A DNA stretch of 64,000 bases from Sweltsa coloradensis. Its lineage: Eukaryota > Arthropoda > Insecta > Plecoptera > Chloroperlidae. How positions within the stretch are numbered: the first letter of the stretch is position 1; every line of letters starts with the position of its first letter. The notes under the pieces were generated by a model. It saw only the letters and a program-made list of their open reading frames with translations, was not told the origin of the DNA and searched no databases. The position numbers and the translations under genes were made by a program. The DNA is taken from positions 62,001-126,000 of the forward strand of contig JAMZAV010000100.1 in the NCBI GenBank assembly GCA_024449915.1, read 5' to 3'. Positions 11,613 through 21,846 of the stretch are shown here, piece by piece.

Positions 11613-12938
11613 TAGATGTACTTTTCTGTCCGTCCGTCTGAGCGTGTGTCACGTCTCATGATAAAAACCGAACATGACCTTCAATTGACATGTGTTCTTT
11701 GTTTGCATTGGCTTTCTTCAATAATTATACATACTGTTTGTGGTGATCTTGGGTGTCAAAGGGCGGAGTCAGCGTCACCCAAACATAACATTTTATACCC
11801 GACACTTCCTACAACAACGTTTTATGTTCGCCGGAAAGAAACAGGATTCTTTATTTTTGTATTGTTCTTCTACAATTTGATGAGTAAGTAGCTTCGCTCC
11901 CACTTTTGGGTATTCCGAAACCAGTGCTTGCAAATGCAAAATTATGATGTTCCGTTTTCATGTCGTTACATTTTACGCCCTAGTTAAACCCGTAAATTAA
12001 AATTTGTCTAGTTTTATAAAACTATCCTCGTTAAAATAAATTATAAATCCCTCCAAGTGCTCAATAACTCAACGGACACTGCAAATAACTAGTGGAATCG
12101 ATTATGTAGATGTTGGTATGCGCACCAGATTTGAATGGGTTTCAATTAGTTCCATGCAATTGGTTTCTAAGAGTTGGCGAGATTAAAATTCCGTACCTCG
12201 TATGTATTCAGCACGAAAAGAACACTAGCTAAGGTATATAGTTTAGAGGAAGGTCTTTTTACTTCAGCCGTTATCTAGTGACCTGATTTATAATACGCTT
12301 ACGAACGGTATTATCGTTGATATTATGAGGTAAAATATTGTACGAAACCAACATATTTCTATAATAAAATAAACCTCTTACAATGAAGTTATTAGGAACA
12401 AGTGCATACTCGGGAGTACGTAAAATAGGATGTGTAGCTTATGAATCAATATATTATCGACAAAGGATACAAAAATAAATTCCTCCTGCAGTTTAAATTA
12501 TCTTTGGTGGAGGTGCCGGGTTAGTATAAATGCCCCGCCCCCTCATCCAAAGAGTCATCCTTGTTGAAGGGCAATGTAAACACATGTAAATCGAATGGTA
12601 TGTATAGTTTTTTCTCGTGAGACGTGACACACGTTCAGAAGGTAGAACCAAGTGATGCAAATAAGAGAGCTTCGCTATCTTACAGTTTCATTGCAGTCAT
12701 CATAATAACGCCACGTCTGATAGCCCACGTGCGAATGTAATAAATAAAATCAATCACGCATATTTTTGTGTCATTCCCCCTCATAAACATTATATCACTT
12801 TTAAATACAAACAAAAGGGTTAGAAAAACGACCATTATTTTCTGAATATTATAAAAGTACGTGTTTATGCTCGTAATGGTATACTAAAAGCTGGAGTACC
12901 GAAGCACCAAGGTCGTGGTGAATGTGAACATCGCTCAC
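11613..12938. other. Non-coding sequence downstream of the DLNR exon
   Basis: This is probably intron of the AGBL4-like gene. It contains an inverted form of the GTGACACACG word (about 11645) and a forward one (about 12620), plus motif copy 3. The expected next carboxypeptidase exon (DIHAHS region) was looked for on the minus strand and not seen. Confidence 0.5.
12503..12521 (+). repeat. Dispersed motif GGTGGAGGTGCCGG, copy 3
   Basis: TTTGGTGGAGGTGCCGGGT is followed by TAGTATAAATGCCCCGCCCC. The flanks are unrelated to those of the other copies. Confidence 0.75.
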
Positions 12939-13050
12939 CTTGTTTCTGTCCAGGTTAGTCAGCATCTCGTGCACAGCATACAGGCTAGGATGCGCCCAGC
13001 GGGAGATCTGATGCCATGTGCGATTCAAGTCGAACCCCATCAGCGTGGAC
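12939..13050 (-). CDS. AGBL4: Cytosolic carboxypeptidase 6-like (M14), internal exon with DLNR motif
   Basis: This 112-bp exon directly follows the 29052-29166 exon in the same minus-strand gene. The acceptor is AACTATTTCAG and the donor is AAG/GTGAGC. One base completes the Arg codon begun in the previous exon, then 37 codons follow: STLMGFDLNRTW, a WAHPSLYAV segment and a helix ending LTNLDRNK. In M14 enzymes the Asn-Arg of DLNR binds the substrate's terminal carboxylate, so this is active-site sequence. The exon ends in phase 0. The next exon should carry the second zinc His (a DIHAHS-like motif), which I did not find between 1 and 12938. The reading frame stays open past the donor for about 30 codons, but that extension does not match the family and is probably intron. 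There are no stops or frameshifts, so the gene looks intact here. Confidence 0.92.
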
Positions 13051-13052
13051 CT

Positions 13053-16000
13053 GAAATAGTTTTTATTACTTTCTAATCCAGTCGTTATATTGATTTCCAA
13101 TGGTTGACGGGAATAAATTGCACAATCCATCAACATTCGAAGCGTCCAGGCTGTGTTAACAAAAAGAAAATGGAAAACGAGGACAAAGGATAATGAAAAA
13201 TGTCTTGGTATTTACCGCCGTTCTAAAAATACAGATTGTTCAAGTGAAAAATATGGAAAACTCGAAACCTGTTTTAATCAATACCAAGGAGTTCTTATTT
13301 TATAGTTAAACTCTATAGGTAACCCGGAAGGTATGTTAGCAGATCCTTAATCTGTTAGCGCGTTATGAATAACAAAATAACAAAATCAATACCACACTTT
13401 GTATATAATTATTATTGAATACATGAATTATGATGTATGAATATTTGTATTTTGCTATATTTGCCAGTAAACACAAAACACAAGAAAAGCATATGCTGTT
13501 AACTATAAAAATTGTTGTCATTAAGCTTTTTCGAGTAGAAGATTGAATCATAACCTACTTATAATTATTAAAGTAGGTCACAGATAATATGAAAACGTAA
13601 CTGACTACAAATATTGGACGAGAGAGAACATTCAAAGTCAATATAAAATCATTGAATAGTGGGAAATACATAATAATACCATTAATATCCACAAGGATTT
13701 CAAACTTATTTTTCTTTTCAGACTATAAAGGAAGCAATAATTAAAGTTTACCAATAAGGTTGTCTTTATTATGTTTATAAGGAGTGTAAAAAGATTAAGA
13801 GAGTTGCAACTAAATATCATTGATTTACTAAGCTTTACAATTCTATTATAGAATATTATACATGCATATTTTAAAGCGTTAACACGTTTTGTTTTGATTA
13901 TAATTAGCTTCCATGTTATGTTGATAACTACAGTTACCTGATGATTTATTAAAACAGTGTACATAGCTAAAGATAAATGAACTAATCCCTAAGAACATAC
14001 GCTTGTAGTGAAGTGCATGTGGGATTCTGTATTAATTACAAGATGTTCGCTTTGTGTGCTAGAATCTGTTGGCAAGGGAACTGAACTAACTCTATCCACC
14101 CCTAGCTCTGCAGGGGGAAATGTTCAACACCCTCAAGAAAATTAAAAGGGAACATTGAGTCTCACACACCAGCGGAGCTCGAATAGGCTGCAATAACTGA
14201 AATTGCTGTGGTGAAAAGTGGAGGCAACTTCCCTTCGCTTTCATTGCACCAGGAGCCGTGGGAGTGTGAATGTGTTGGGGCACTTCAACTGTTTACCAGG
14301 AGGACGATCTGTGGGCCTACTTGCGCGCTACCCGTGGCCCTCAAGATAGAAGCAGATTCTTCAAGTGTCTTTTACTATTTCCTCAGCGGGTTGGTTCTTA
14401 CTAGAATTTTCCCATTACTTCAGTTCCACGTTTTATAATTTATTTTTGCATATATATATATATATATGTATAATCGAAGGAAACTACGTTTTTCACATAT
14501 TCGTTTCTAAAGCCTTTTTATCTTCGACTAGAAATATCACATCCGAACTCCCGCGAGGTGTCAGATCCTGGCGTTCCGAGACTTCTATTTGTGCCTCTCA
14601 GACGTAAGGAGTATTTAATCATTCTTTTACAAACACCCTGAACAAACAGCATGGCTGACGGCACTGGAATAATACGATAAGAAACGAAATACTTTCTTTA
14701 TAATATCGCGCCGAAGTATTAGCAATGTGTGGTTCTGATGTTGAGTATATAAATTTATTTTAGGGCAATAATTCATTGCCATATTTTACAACAGTTTATT
14801 AATTAATTATTGCTAATGAAGATAGGTTGCAATTCACTTTCCCTCATTATTATTTTCTTCACCCTAAAACTCTTTAAGTCACGCTTAACTTTGCAGAGAG
14901 TTGTAAAATGGAGTATTAATTAAGTCAATTTAAAAAAAAAACTTAAAAAATACATGGGTCAGTAATGAGTTTTAGAATGTGGAACATAATAGTACATAAA
15001 CATCGAGTTAAGATTGTTTAAACCAGTTGATTTGCGATGTACATAAACATTGCGTTAAGAATGTTTAAACCAGCTAATTTGCTATGTAATTGAAAAAAGG
15101 CATGAGTTTATCAAACGAAAATATTGTGTTTTAAATTTATATGCATTGTGCCGTAGGATCTAATCAGCGCCTTCCATTTCAATTATTCTCTTATTAAATA
15201 GCCTATTTGAAGTATAATGACAATTAAGTGATATTTATATTATCATAATGATCACCGCGGAACGAAATGTATAGAAAGTTACTCTAACCAGTCACAAAAA
15301 TACGCATTATTCGTGTAGGGCCTATACGTCGAATGTAGACGTTTACCACTTTATGTTTTCCATAACGAAATTCAGCCGGTCTCAATGTAGCCAATTTCCC
15401 TCCTAACAGTTCAAAAATATTCTTACCATCATTGGTTCTGAATGCGTTTTACCTTCTACACATTGATAGAGCCACGAAGCCCACACTTTCCGTATAGCCA
15501 TGTTCAAAAATTTATCATTCTACACACTACCTTAATTTTACTTTTAAAATAAAATCTTTTATCTGTCACATAAAATTCTATACAAACGGAAGAATATGTA
15601 TCATTTATCTTCTAAAACGTTCACTTTATTCCTCTTATACTGTAGATTCCGAGGCCTGATTATATTCATCTTTTGAAGGATCCTTATAGCGTTTTCCATA
15701 AACAAACCATCATAGTCTGTAAATAAAAAGAACGCAATATATGAATGAAAGCAACTCAGAGGACTTGGAAGGCGAGCTCCAGCGAACGATACTGAGGTAA
15801 AAATATGGTAATAAGTTTGCGAGGGCTTCAATCTAGACTCGACTCGACGTGGAAGAGTCATAAATAGAGATGAAAACTTTTGAACTACATCGTCCGAGCT
15901 ACGTGACATCATAGCATCGTTATCTAATCCACTTGCAGAGAAAATCGTTCAAAGCAACACACAACTGGGACGCGTCTTCGGCTGGCGTGTGTCACGTTTA

Positions 16001-16105
16001 CTATATTCATAGGGGGGAAGAAACTGACGCAATTTAAAAAAATCGAAGGGTGTAGGGATGTGAAAACAATTTTAAAAAATGATTGTAAAACGACCGCCAC
16101 TGCGT
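13053..16105. other. Intronic AT-rich sequence
   Basis: No gene is recognised. Contents are a short (TA)n at 14452-14468, a 47-bp tandem duplication at 14992-15085, and scattered short open frames without family resemblance. Confidence 0.5.
14992..15085 (+). repeat. 47-bp tandem duplication
   Basis: Two adjacent 47-bp copies each start GTACATAAACAT and contain GTTTAAACCAG and ATTTGC. They differ at about six positions, so the duplication is not very recent. Confidence 0.85.
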
Positions 16106-16303
16106 TGAGAATGAGCTAAGGTTTGGGATGAAGAGGAGTTTGATAATGATTGTGAGAATGAGCTAAGGTTTGGGATGAAGAGGAGTTTGATAATGATTGT
16201 GAGAATGAGCTAAGGTTTGGGATGAAGAGGAGTTTGATAATGATTGTGAGAATGAGCTAAGGTTTGGCTAAGGTTTGGGATAAATAGGATGTTGATAATG
16301 ATT
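16106..16303 (+). repeat. 47-bp minisatellite, four copies
   Basis: The unit contains GAGAATGAGCTAAGG, TTTGGGATGAAGAGG and AGTTTGATAATGATTG. Copies start at 16106, 16153, 16200 and 16247. The first three are identical over 47 bp. The fourth carries an internal duplication of GCTAAGGTTTG and several substitutions, and ends at the array edge. Confidence 0.93.
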
Positions 16304-16362
16304 GTGACGAGTGGGACCACACGCCTCGAATGATATGTGTTGTAATAATAATTTTTAAATAA

Positions 16363-16582
16363 TTTTTGTGGGAGGCCTGCCCAGGGTGCAATTCATGCCG
16401 CTTTTCAGGTGTTTAACTAGGCATGTTGCGAATAGGACAATTGTGAAGGGATGCATTCGCATTAACGACTGAGGAAAACCTCGGAAAAAACCTTCAGTCA
16501 GGATTGCCGGTCTCAACGGGATCTGAACCCGGGACCTCCCGAAACAGAGTCGCGCGCTTAACGCTCAAGCCAATACTGTCGG
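16363..16582 (-). mobile_element. tRNA-derived SINE (SINE-B)
   Basis: Read on the minus strand it starts with a tRNA-like head: ACAGTATTGGCTTGAGCG (A-box-like), then GGTCCCGGGTTCAGATCC (B-box-like, at 16519-16529 on the plus strand). The body contains GAGACCGGCAATCCTGACTG, an AGGTTTT..CCGAGG block and TTCACAATTGTCC. A clear second copy lies at 26800-27078. Confidence 0.78.
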
Positions 16583-17924
16583 TGAGATGTATTGTAAGTG
16601 TTCGATAGAAAACTATGCTAAACTGCCAAACTCAGCTAATAATACGGGTTATGACTATACTATTCATATCTTCAAGCCTTGAATGCGTTATCCAGACGTA
16701 GGCTATGTGAGTGACAAGTTGCAATTAAAATTGTTTAATTTAATTTAAATTTTCGTTTGTTAAATACACAATTTATTCTATATGCTCGTGTTATTGTGCC
16801 TGCATAATTATTTTCTTTCTATAACAAAATAAAAAAGCAAAAACATTTTCATTGCCTTCTAAAAGGCAGCGATTAATTTGTCTAAAAGTAAACATAACAT
16901 TCTATACATTCTATAAAGGGTAGTTATTATTTAACATCAAAAGACTTTTTCTCCTAAGTCTATTACAAAGTATTTTATGCTTTTTGAAAAGCGATGAAAA
17001 CGAACTAAGCCCAATATCAACAGAAGAAAGGTAAAACGGAACGCAAGTACTTAAAGCTCTTCTTTTAAATCACATTGAAAATCAATCAATATTTACTTAA
17101 AAATTGGTAGTGATATTTTGGTTTAAACGTTCTCCATCAATCCAATGTATTTAATTTCATTTGCATACAACCAGTTTGAATGCTTCGATCTGTTCTGCTA
17201 TACAGTACCACAGACGCGGTAATTTTACCGGAATCCAATGGTTCCAGTACATACTTACGTAAAATAAAAAAAGATGACGACTTGATATTTATTTTTATGG
17301 AGAGCGATCTGAATATTGTTTCAAAGATGAATATAATCAGGCTTCGGAATCTAGCGAAGGCACCAGAATAGCGTGGATGTCCAAGACTGATGCATGAGCG
17401 AAGGCAAACCAACGCATGGTTTACTCTGGTAACTCTGTAGCTCCAACTATTGTGCTATGAAGCCGTGGTTTTACACTAGTATCATAGTATGTCACCTTAG
17501 AATGTGTATTGGGCGCAATCAGAACACATCTTCAAAACATTTCTTAGTTCTTAGTGACTGACCGCCTTCTACCTCAAAGGCCCAACGAATACTTGCATTA
17601 AAACTGTGCTAAAACAAAACAAATTCAGTAGAACTAAATCGCATGCTTCCTTATACTTTCTTGAAGCTTTCATCCGGACTTTTCTCTTCTGAATATATTT
17701 AGCAACAAGAATAAAGTTTTCACTCAGTGCCCCACATTGTTGAATTGTACACAATAGCACTAAAACGATCCATAGTTATTTTCTTCGGGCACGATGGCGA
17801 GATTCGAAGTCTCAATTTGGACTAGAATAATAATTAGAAGAAAGGAACGATAGAAAATTAGAGATACACAATACACCAGTTTAGTGCAACTAGTAAGTTG
17901 TAACGACGAGACAACGAAATTATT
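16583..17924. other. Intronic interval
   Basis: No gene is recognised. Short open frames exist on both strands at 17137-17412 over the same bases; neither resembles a known family. Confidence 0.45.
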
Positions 17925-18523
17925 GAACGAGTGAGCGTTTGCGAACGTAGTGATTTTCATTCGACTTAAACGGCCCTTATGGGTTTTTCTGCGTGGGGTG
18001 TGTGTGTGTACGTTGAAAATCAGCCGAATCGCTGAACAGATTGCGCTGAAATTTTAAACGGTCATCCGGTACGAGTTTATTGAGAACTGCTAACAAAATC
18101 AGCAAGATTCATTGCGATATAAACCTACAAGAAATAATAAACTGAAAAATAGACTTCCAATGTTATGAAATTATTTTAACGACAATGTTTTAGATTTTGA
18201 AAAGATATTTTTTGTTTGTTATTCGCCTGGCCGTGAAATGCCGTGCCCATGCAAGGTCTGTCGAATGTTGCACGTCAAGGTACTCCCAAATTCCGCTCGT
18301 AGTTTGAGTAAACCTTGCAATATTTTCACGTATTTCGTACTGGCTATGTTTACCATAGTAGGCCCTATTGCCACAGATGATGGACTACACTGCGTTATAT
18401 GCATTTCAAAACATGTTTAATTATTTTTTAAATACAATCTAGAAATTACAAAATCTTTCCCGACCAGGGGATTGAACCCACTTCTTTCACATTTCGGCTA
18501 CAAGGGCGCCTTAGCCAACTAGA
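17925..18523 (-). mobile_element. tRNA-derived SINE (SINE-A), full copy
   Basis: On the minus strand the tRNA-like head comes first: TTGGCTAAGGCG (A-box-like) and GGTTCAATCCC (B-box-like), near 18510 and 18470 on the plus strand. The body then carries the CGAAATACGTGAAAATATTGC and CATTTCACGGCCAGGCG blocks. The shared module whose plus-strand form is GCTGAAATTTTAAACGG follows, and the element ends near GTGAGCG around 17925. The head directly abuts a CTAG MITE. Most of this copy (18183 onward) is repeated 572 bp downstream. Confidence 0.82.
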
Positions 18524-18752
18524 CTAGGGAAACGCCAAAGTCGTAGTTAGACGAGTGAGCGAGTCATGTGGTGAGTACCCGGGAACATTTGCATTTAAGT
18601 TTGATAATTATATTAATATAAATAATAGGGTTTTTAAAGTTTAGTTGGCATACGGGGACGGGTGCGTCAACTGTAAGGTCATAATGCGCCTCTCTAGCCT
18701 ATGATAGGCTAGGTAGGCCTAAGGTAGGGGGAAGAAAAGTAATGTAATCGGG
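18524..18752. mobile_element. CTAG MITE, right end lost
   Basis: The left terminal repeat CTAGGGAAACGCCAAAGTCG and the interior (CATACGGGGACGGG, TAGCCTATGATAGGCTAGG) are present. The right inverted repeat is missing because of the tandem-duplication breakpoint. It is inserted at the 5' edge of the SINE-A tRNA head. Confidence 0.88.
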
Positions 18753-18754
18753 TA

Positions 18755-19095
18755 CAATGTTTTAGATTTTGAAAATATATTTTTTGTTTGTTATTCGCCT
18801 GGCCGTGAAATGCCGTGCCCATGCAAGGTCTGTCGAATGTTGCACGTCAAGGTACCCCCGAATTCCGCTCGTAGATTGAGTAAACCTTGCAATATTTTCA
18901 CGTATTTCGTACTGGCTATGTTTACCATAGTAGGCCCTATTGCCACAGATGATGGACTACACTGCGTTATATGCATTTCAAAACATGTTTAATTATTTTT
19001 TAAATACAATCTAGAAATTACAAAATCTTTCCCGACCAGGGGATTGAACCCACTTCTTTCACATTTCGGCTACAAGGGCGCCTTAGCCAACTAGA
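18755..19095 (-). mobile_element. SINE-A, duplicated partial copy
   Basis: This is the second copy of the SINE-A body and head made by the 572-bp duplication, with the same A- and B-box-like words. The module with GCTGAAATTTTAAAC is not included. Confidence 0.85.
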
Positions 19096-19378
19096 CTAGG
19101 GAAACGCCAAAGTCGTAGTTAGACGAGTGAGCGAGTCATGTGGTGAGTACCCGGGAACATTTGCATTTAAGTTTGATAATTATATTCGTATAAATAATAG
19201 TTTTTTTAAAGTTTAGTTGGCATACGGGGACGGGCGCGTCAACTGTAAGGTCATAATGCGCCTCTCTAGCCTATGATAGGCTAGGTAGGCCTAAGGTAGG
19301 GAGAATAAAAGTAATGAAATCGGGTACTCAACACATGGCTCACTCACTCGTTTAACAACGACTTTGGCGTTTCCCTAG
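19096..19378. mobile_element. CTAG MITE, complete copy
   Basis: This 283-bp element runs from CTAGGGAAACGCC to GGCGTTTCCCTAG with long terminal inverted repeats. The right repeat reads GGGTACTCAACACATGGCTC and onward. The interior matches the truncated copy at 18524. Confidence 0.92.
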
Positions 19379-21160
19379 TTTAATATATGAAGAAAAATTA
19401 GTGTAGTATATTTTATATTATTTATATTGAGTGCAGTTTAGGCCTATTTGATCAACAATTGACAAAGTAGGTCTACATGTGGACATTAATCGCCCCACGA
19501 TTCAACGTAAATAGTGTGAAATAGATGTTCGCTTAAGCGTTTGATTGTTGTATTGTGATAGTAATAAAGCCTAACATTTGTAAGAAATGAATAGTAGTAA
19601 GAAAATTAGGAAATAAATTTTATTTTTTAATTACTAAGTTTTTTCATGTTAATATGTGGACTGACTGGTGGACAATTCAAATATGGGTATTGAGAGCATG
19701 CTCTCTCGATGAGTTGAACATTCATAACATGTTTTCATACTCTACTCTTACTAGGAACATTGAAATATTACACCCTTTCTAAGTTGAAAAAAGTTTTTAA
19801 ACTTTGGACTTAGTCTTATACACAGTCTTATAAACTAACCGTCACATTGTTTTTAACAAAAGCTGTTCCTGTAACTGTCTTCAAAGTTAAGCAGACATTT
19901 ATTAAAAGCGTCTGCAAGTCTAAATAACGCGCGCGTCGACGCTAAATAAGATTTACATTAACGTCTTATCCTCGCACCAATCATATTTTGAAGACATCGA
20001 AAGAATTTAAAATGGTTTTAAAAAGATCGCCTTATTTTCACTTAGTCGTTTCAAACTGATCGACTGATAAGAGCTTTTTCATGTAAACGTGATTTTTCAC
20101 GATTAAATGAAAATGTGACTGAAAGCGACAGAAGAAAATCAATATTTGATCTGAAGTCTGAACGACTTCTATTTTCTATTCCTGCCTACATGAGCACTTT
20201 CTTGTTACTTGAGTGCTAAGTGCAATCCCTTCTGTTCGTGGGACGAGTCGGGGCTTTGCTTCCATTGACTCGAGCAGTTAACCTGTAGTGTTGTCTCCGC
20301 CCTGGTTTCAACACGGTTACATAATGCAACGTTGTTATTTCAACTGGATGAATTGTGCTCAATTCACATAAGATTATTAGAACGGCTCCTGCTGAGTGTT
20401 CCGCCTCAACTGCCACTTCACACACGAGACGACCTGCACTGGCGTCCAAGTCAAGTGAACATTAATAATAGGAACTATTGCATTGCGAGTGCGGCAGATT
20501 TTTGTGTCCTCTGAAGGTCCGATCTATTTACTAAAGATGTCGCTGTAGTGAGAGTGACAACTCGAACCAAAATAAATAGTAATTACTTATCTCTGCTGTA
20601 TGTATACAGTTACACATTAAAGGAACATTAACAGAAGCCTTAAAAGTGTAAAATGTTATATTTTAGTGCAAATGACGCTAATAGTGTATGGCTTTTAACC
20701 CTCTGTATTTGCCTTCCCACCTACGTTGTCATCGACAAATATGTCCCATTATGGCTAATGAAAACGAACTTCATCGCACAATGACACAATAACAAAGCCC
20801 TACTCTTGTTGACAACTGATTGCAATGTGATAATGTAGAATGCAATCCTTTGTTCTAAAATTACACTAATCTATAGTGTTCCCGATCCTATAAGTTCTCA
20901 TGACGGCGTAGGTAGATGTCACTTATGTCTCCTGAGGCAGTTACGTAATCTCAAAAATATAATTGAAGTCCTTGCCTGCATTCCATTTTAATTACTAATA
21001 GTTAATAATTTTATTCCATTGTGACGTATTATGCACATTAGAGTCGTTGACGGTGTTTTCGTTCTAAAGTTTTGAAATAAGTTGCACATCAATAATTATT
21101 AATGTTATTACATTCTAAGAAATTGAGTTAAAAGTCAAGAAGTCCGGACACACTTGCCTT
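19379..21160. other. Intronic interval
   Basis: No gene is recognised. The stretch 20210-20520 is less AT-rich than its surroundings and has overlapping open frames on both strands, but neither resembles a known protein. It could hold conserved regulatory sequence; nothing specific is visible. Confidence 0.4.
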
Positions 21161-21170
21161 ATTACAAGAT

Positions 21171-21260
21171 GCGGGGCGAGGAGGCGGGGGTGGACCTCGC
21201 CGCCCCGCACCTCCTGGCTGGGCTATATAAGGACGGCGACTGCGGCTTGCGTCAGATCAT
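21171..21260 (+). promoter_or_regulatory. GC-rich TATA/initiator core promoter
   Basis: A local GC-rich island includes an imperfect hairpin (GCGGGGCGAGG at 21171-21181 against CCTCGCCGCCCCGC at 21195-21208). It leads into CTATATAAGG, with the TATA starting at 21224. TCAG at 21252-21255 matches the arthropod initiator, and its A lies exactly 30 bp from the first T of TATATA. Downstream, ATGTCC at about 21275 opens a 10-codon frame that reaches CG/GTGAAC, a possible splice donor. The promoter points along the plus strand, opposite to the gene whose intron contains it. The spacing is observed; transcription is inferred. Confidence 0.5.
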
Positions 21261-21718
21261 AGGCATTTTGATAATGTCCGTCGTACCTCAAACGAAACGT
21301 CGGTGAACGCGAAGCCATCAAATCTTTTACTCGACGTGGGTTTTACCGGTATTTAATATATTTGAAGCAAAGTGTTCGTGTAGTAGTGTGACATTTGGCA
21401 CCCCTAGGCGGCCCTCACTCGCAAAGCCCACATATATCGGTTTATCCTGTATTCAACACAATGCCACGGGGTTTCTTATTATCACCACCCACACCTTTAT
21501 GTTTCCGCCCAGAGATTTGTTCCAATGTCCCATTGTTCATAGTTTGTATTGTGTTAATTTTGCTTTATTTATCGTGCACACGAGAAACTAATTTGGATCT
21601 CCATTCGGAAATGCATGATTATATTTTATTAATTCATAAGGAATGGGGAGAAGTCCAAAAATAGCCGAGAACATGATAAAAGCAAACAGAAACCCACGTT
21701 TAAACCCTGTATAACATG

Positions 21719-21800
21719 GCGATAGATGGACGGCACGATTGTGTAATGGGAATATGACTGCGAATCGGGGAGTTCGGTCACAGAGTTCAACCCCTAGCGC
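21719..21800 (+). mobile_element. tRNA-like SINE fragment
   Basis: A plus-strand tRNA-like stretch has an A-box-like ATTGTGTAATGGG at about 21739 and a B-box-like AGTTCAACCCC at about 21784. A pyrimidine-rich (CT)n run (21806-21846) follows. It is probably the head of a diverged tRNA-derived SINE; it is not a functional tRNA. Confidence 0.5.
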
Positions 21801-21805
21801 CATCT

Positions 21806-21846
21806 CTCTCCCTACCCATCTCTCTCTCTCGCTCTCTCGCTCTCTC
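21806..21846 (+). repeat. (CT)n microsatellite
   Basis: An imperfect CT tract is interrupted by CC and CG dinucleotides. Confidence 0.85.

Larger units (their letters stand above)
18183..19320 (+). repeat. 572-bp segmental tandem duplication
   Basis: Bases 18183-18754 are repeated at 18755-19320 with a period of 572 and only a handful of differences. Each copy contains the SINE-A body, its tRNA-like head and the left and middle part of a CTAG MITE. The first copy breaks off inside the MITE after ATCGGGTA and restarts at CAATGTTTTAG, so only the second copy keeps the right terminal repeat. Confidence 0.93.

Noticed and set aside
12849..12938. Continuation of the DLNR exon reading frame (SDVHIHHDLGAS), reminiscent of the M14 second zinc-His motif
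   Set aside because: It begins with a clean GTGAGC donor after a family-consistent exon end, and the spacing from DLNR is too short. Its resemblance to the DIHAHS motif is loose, so it is treated as intron read-through.
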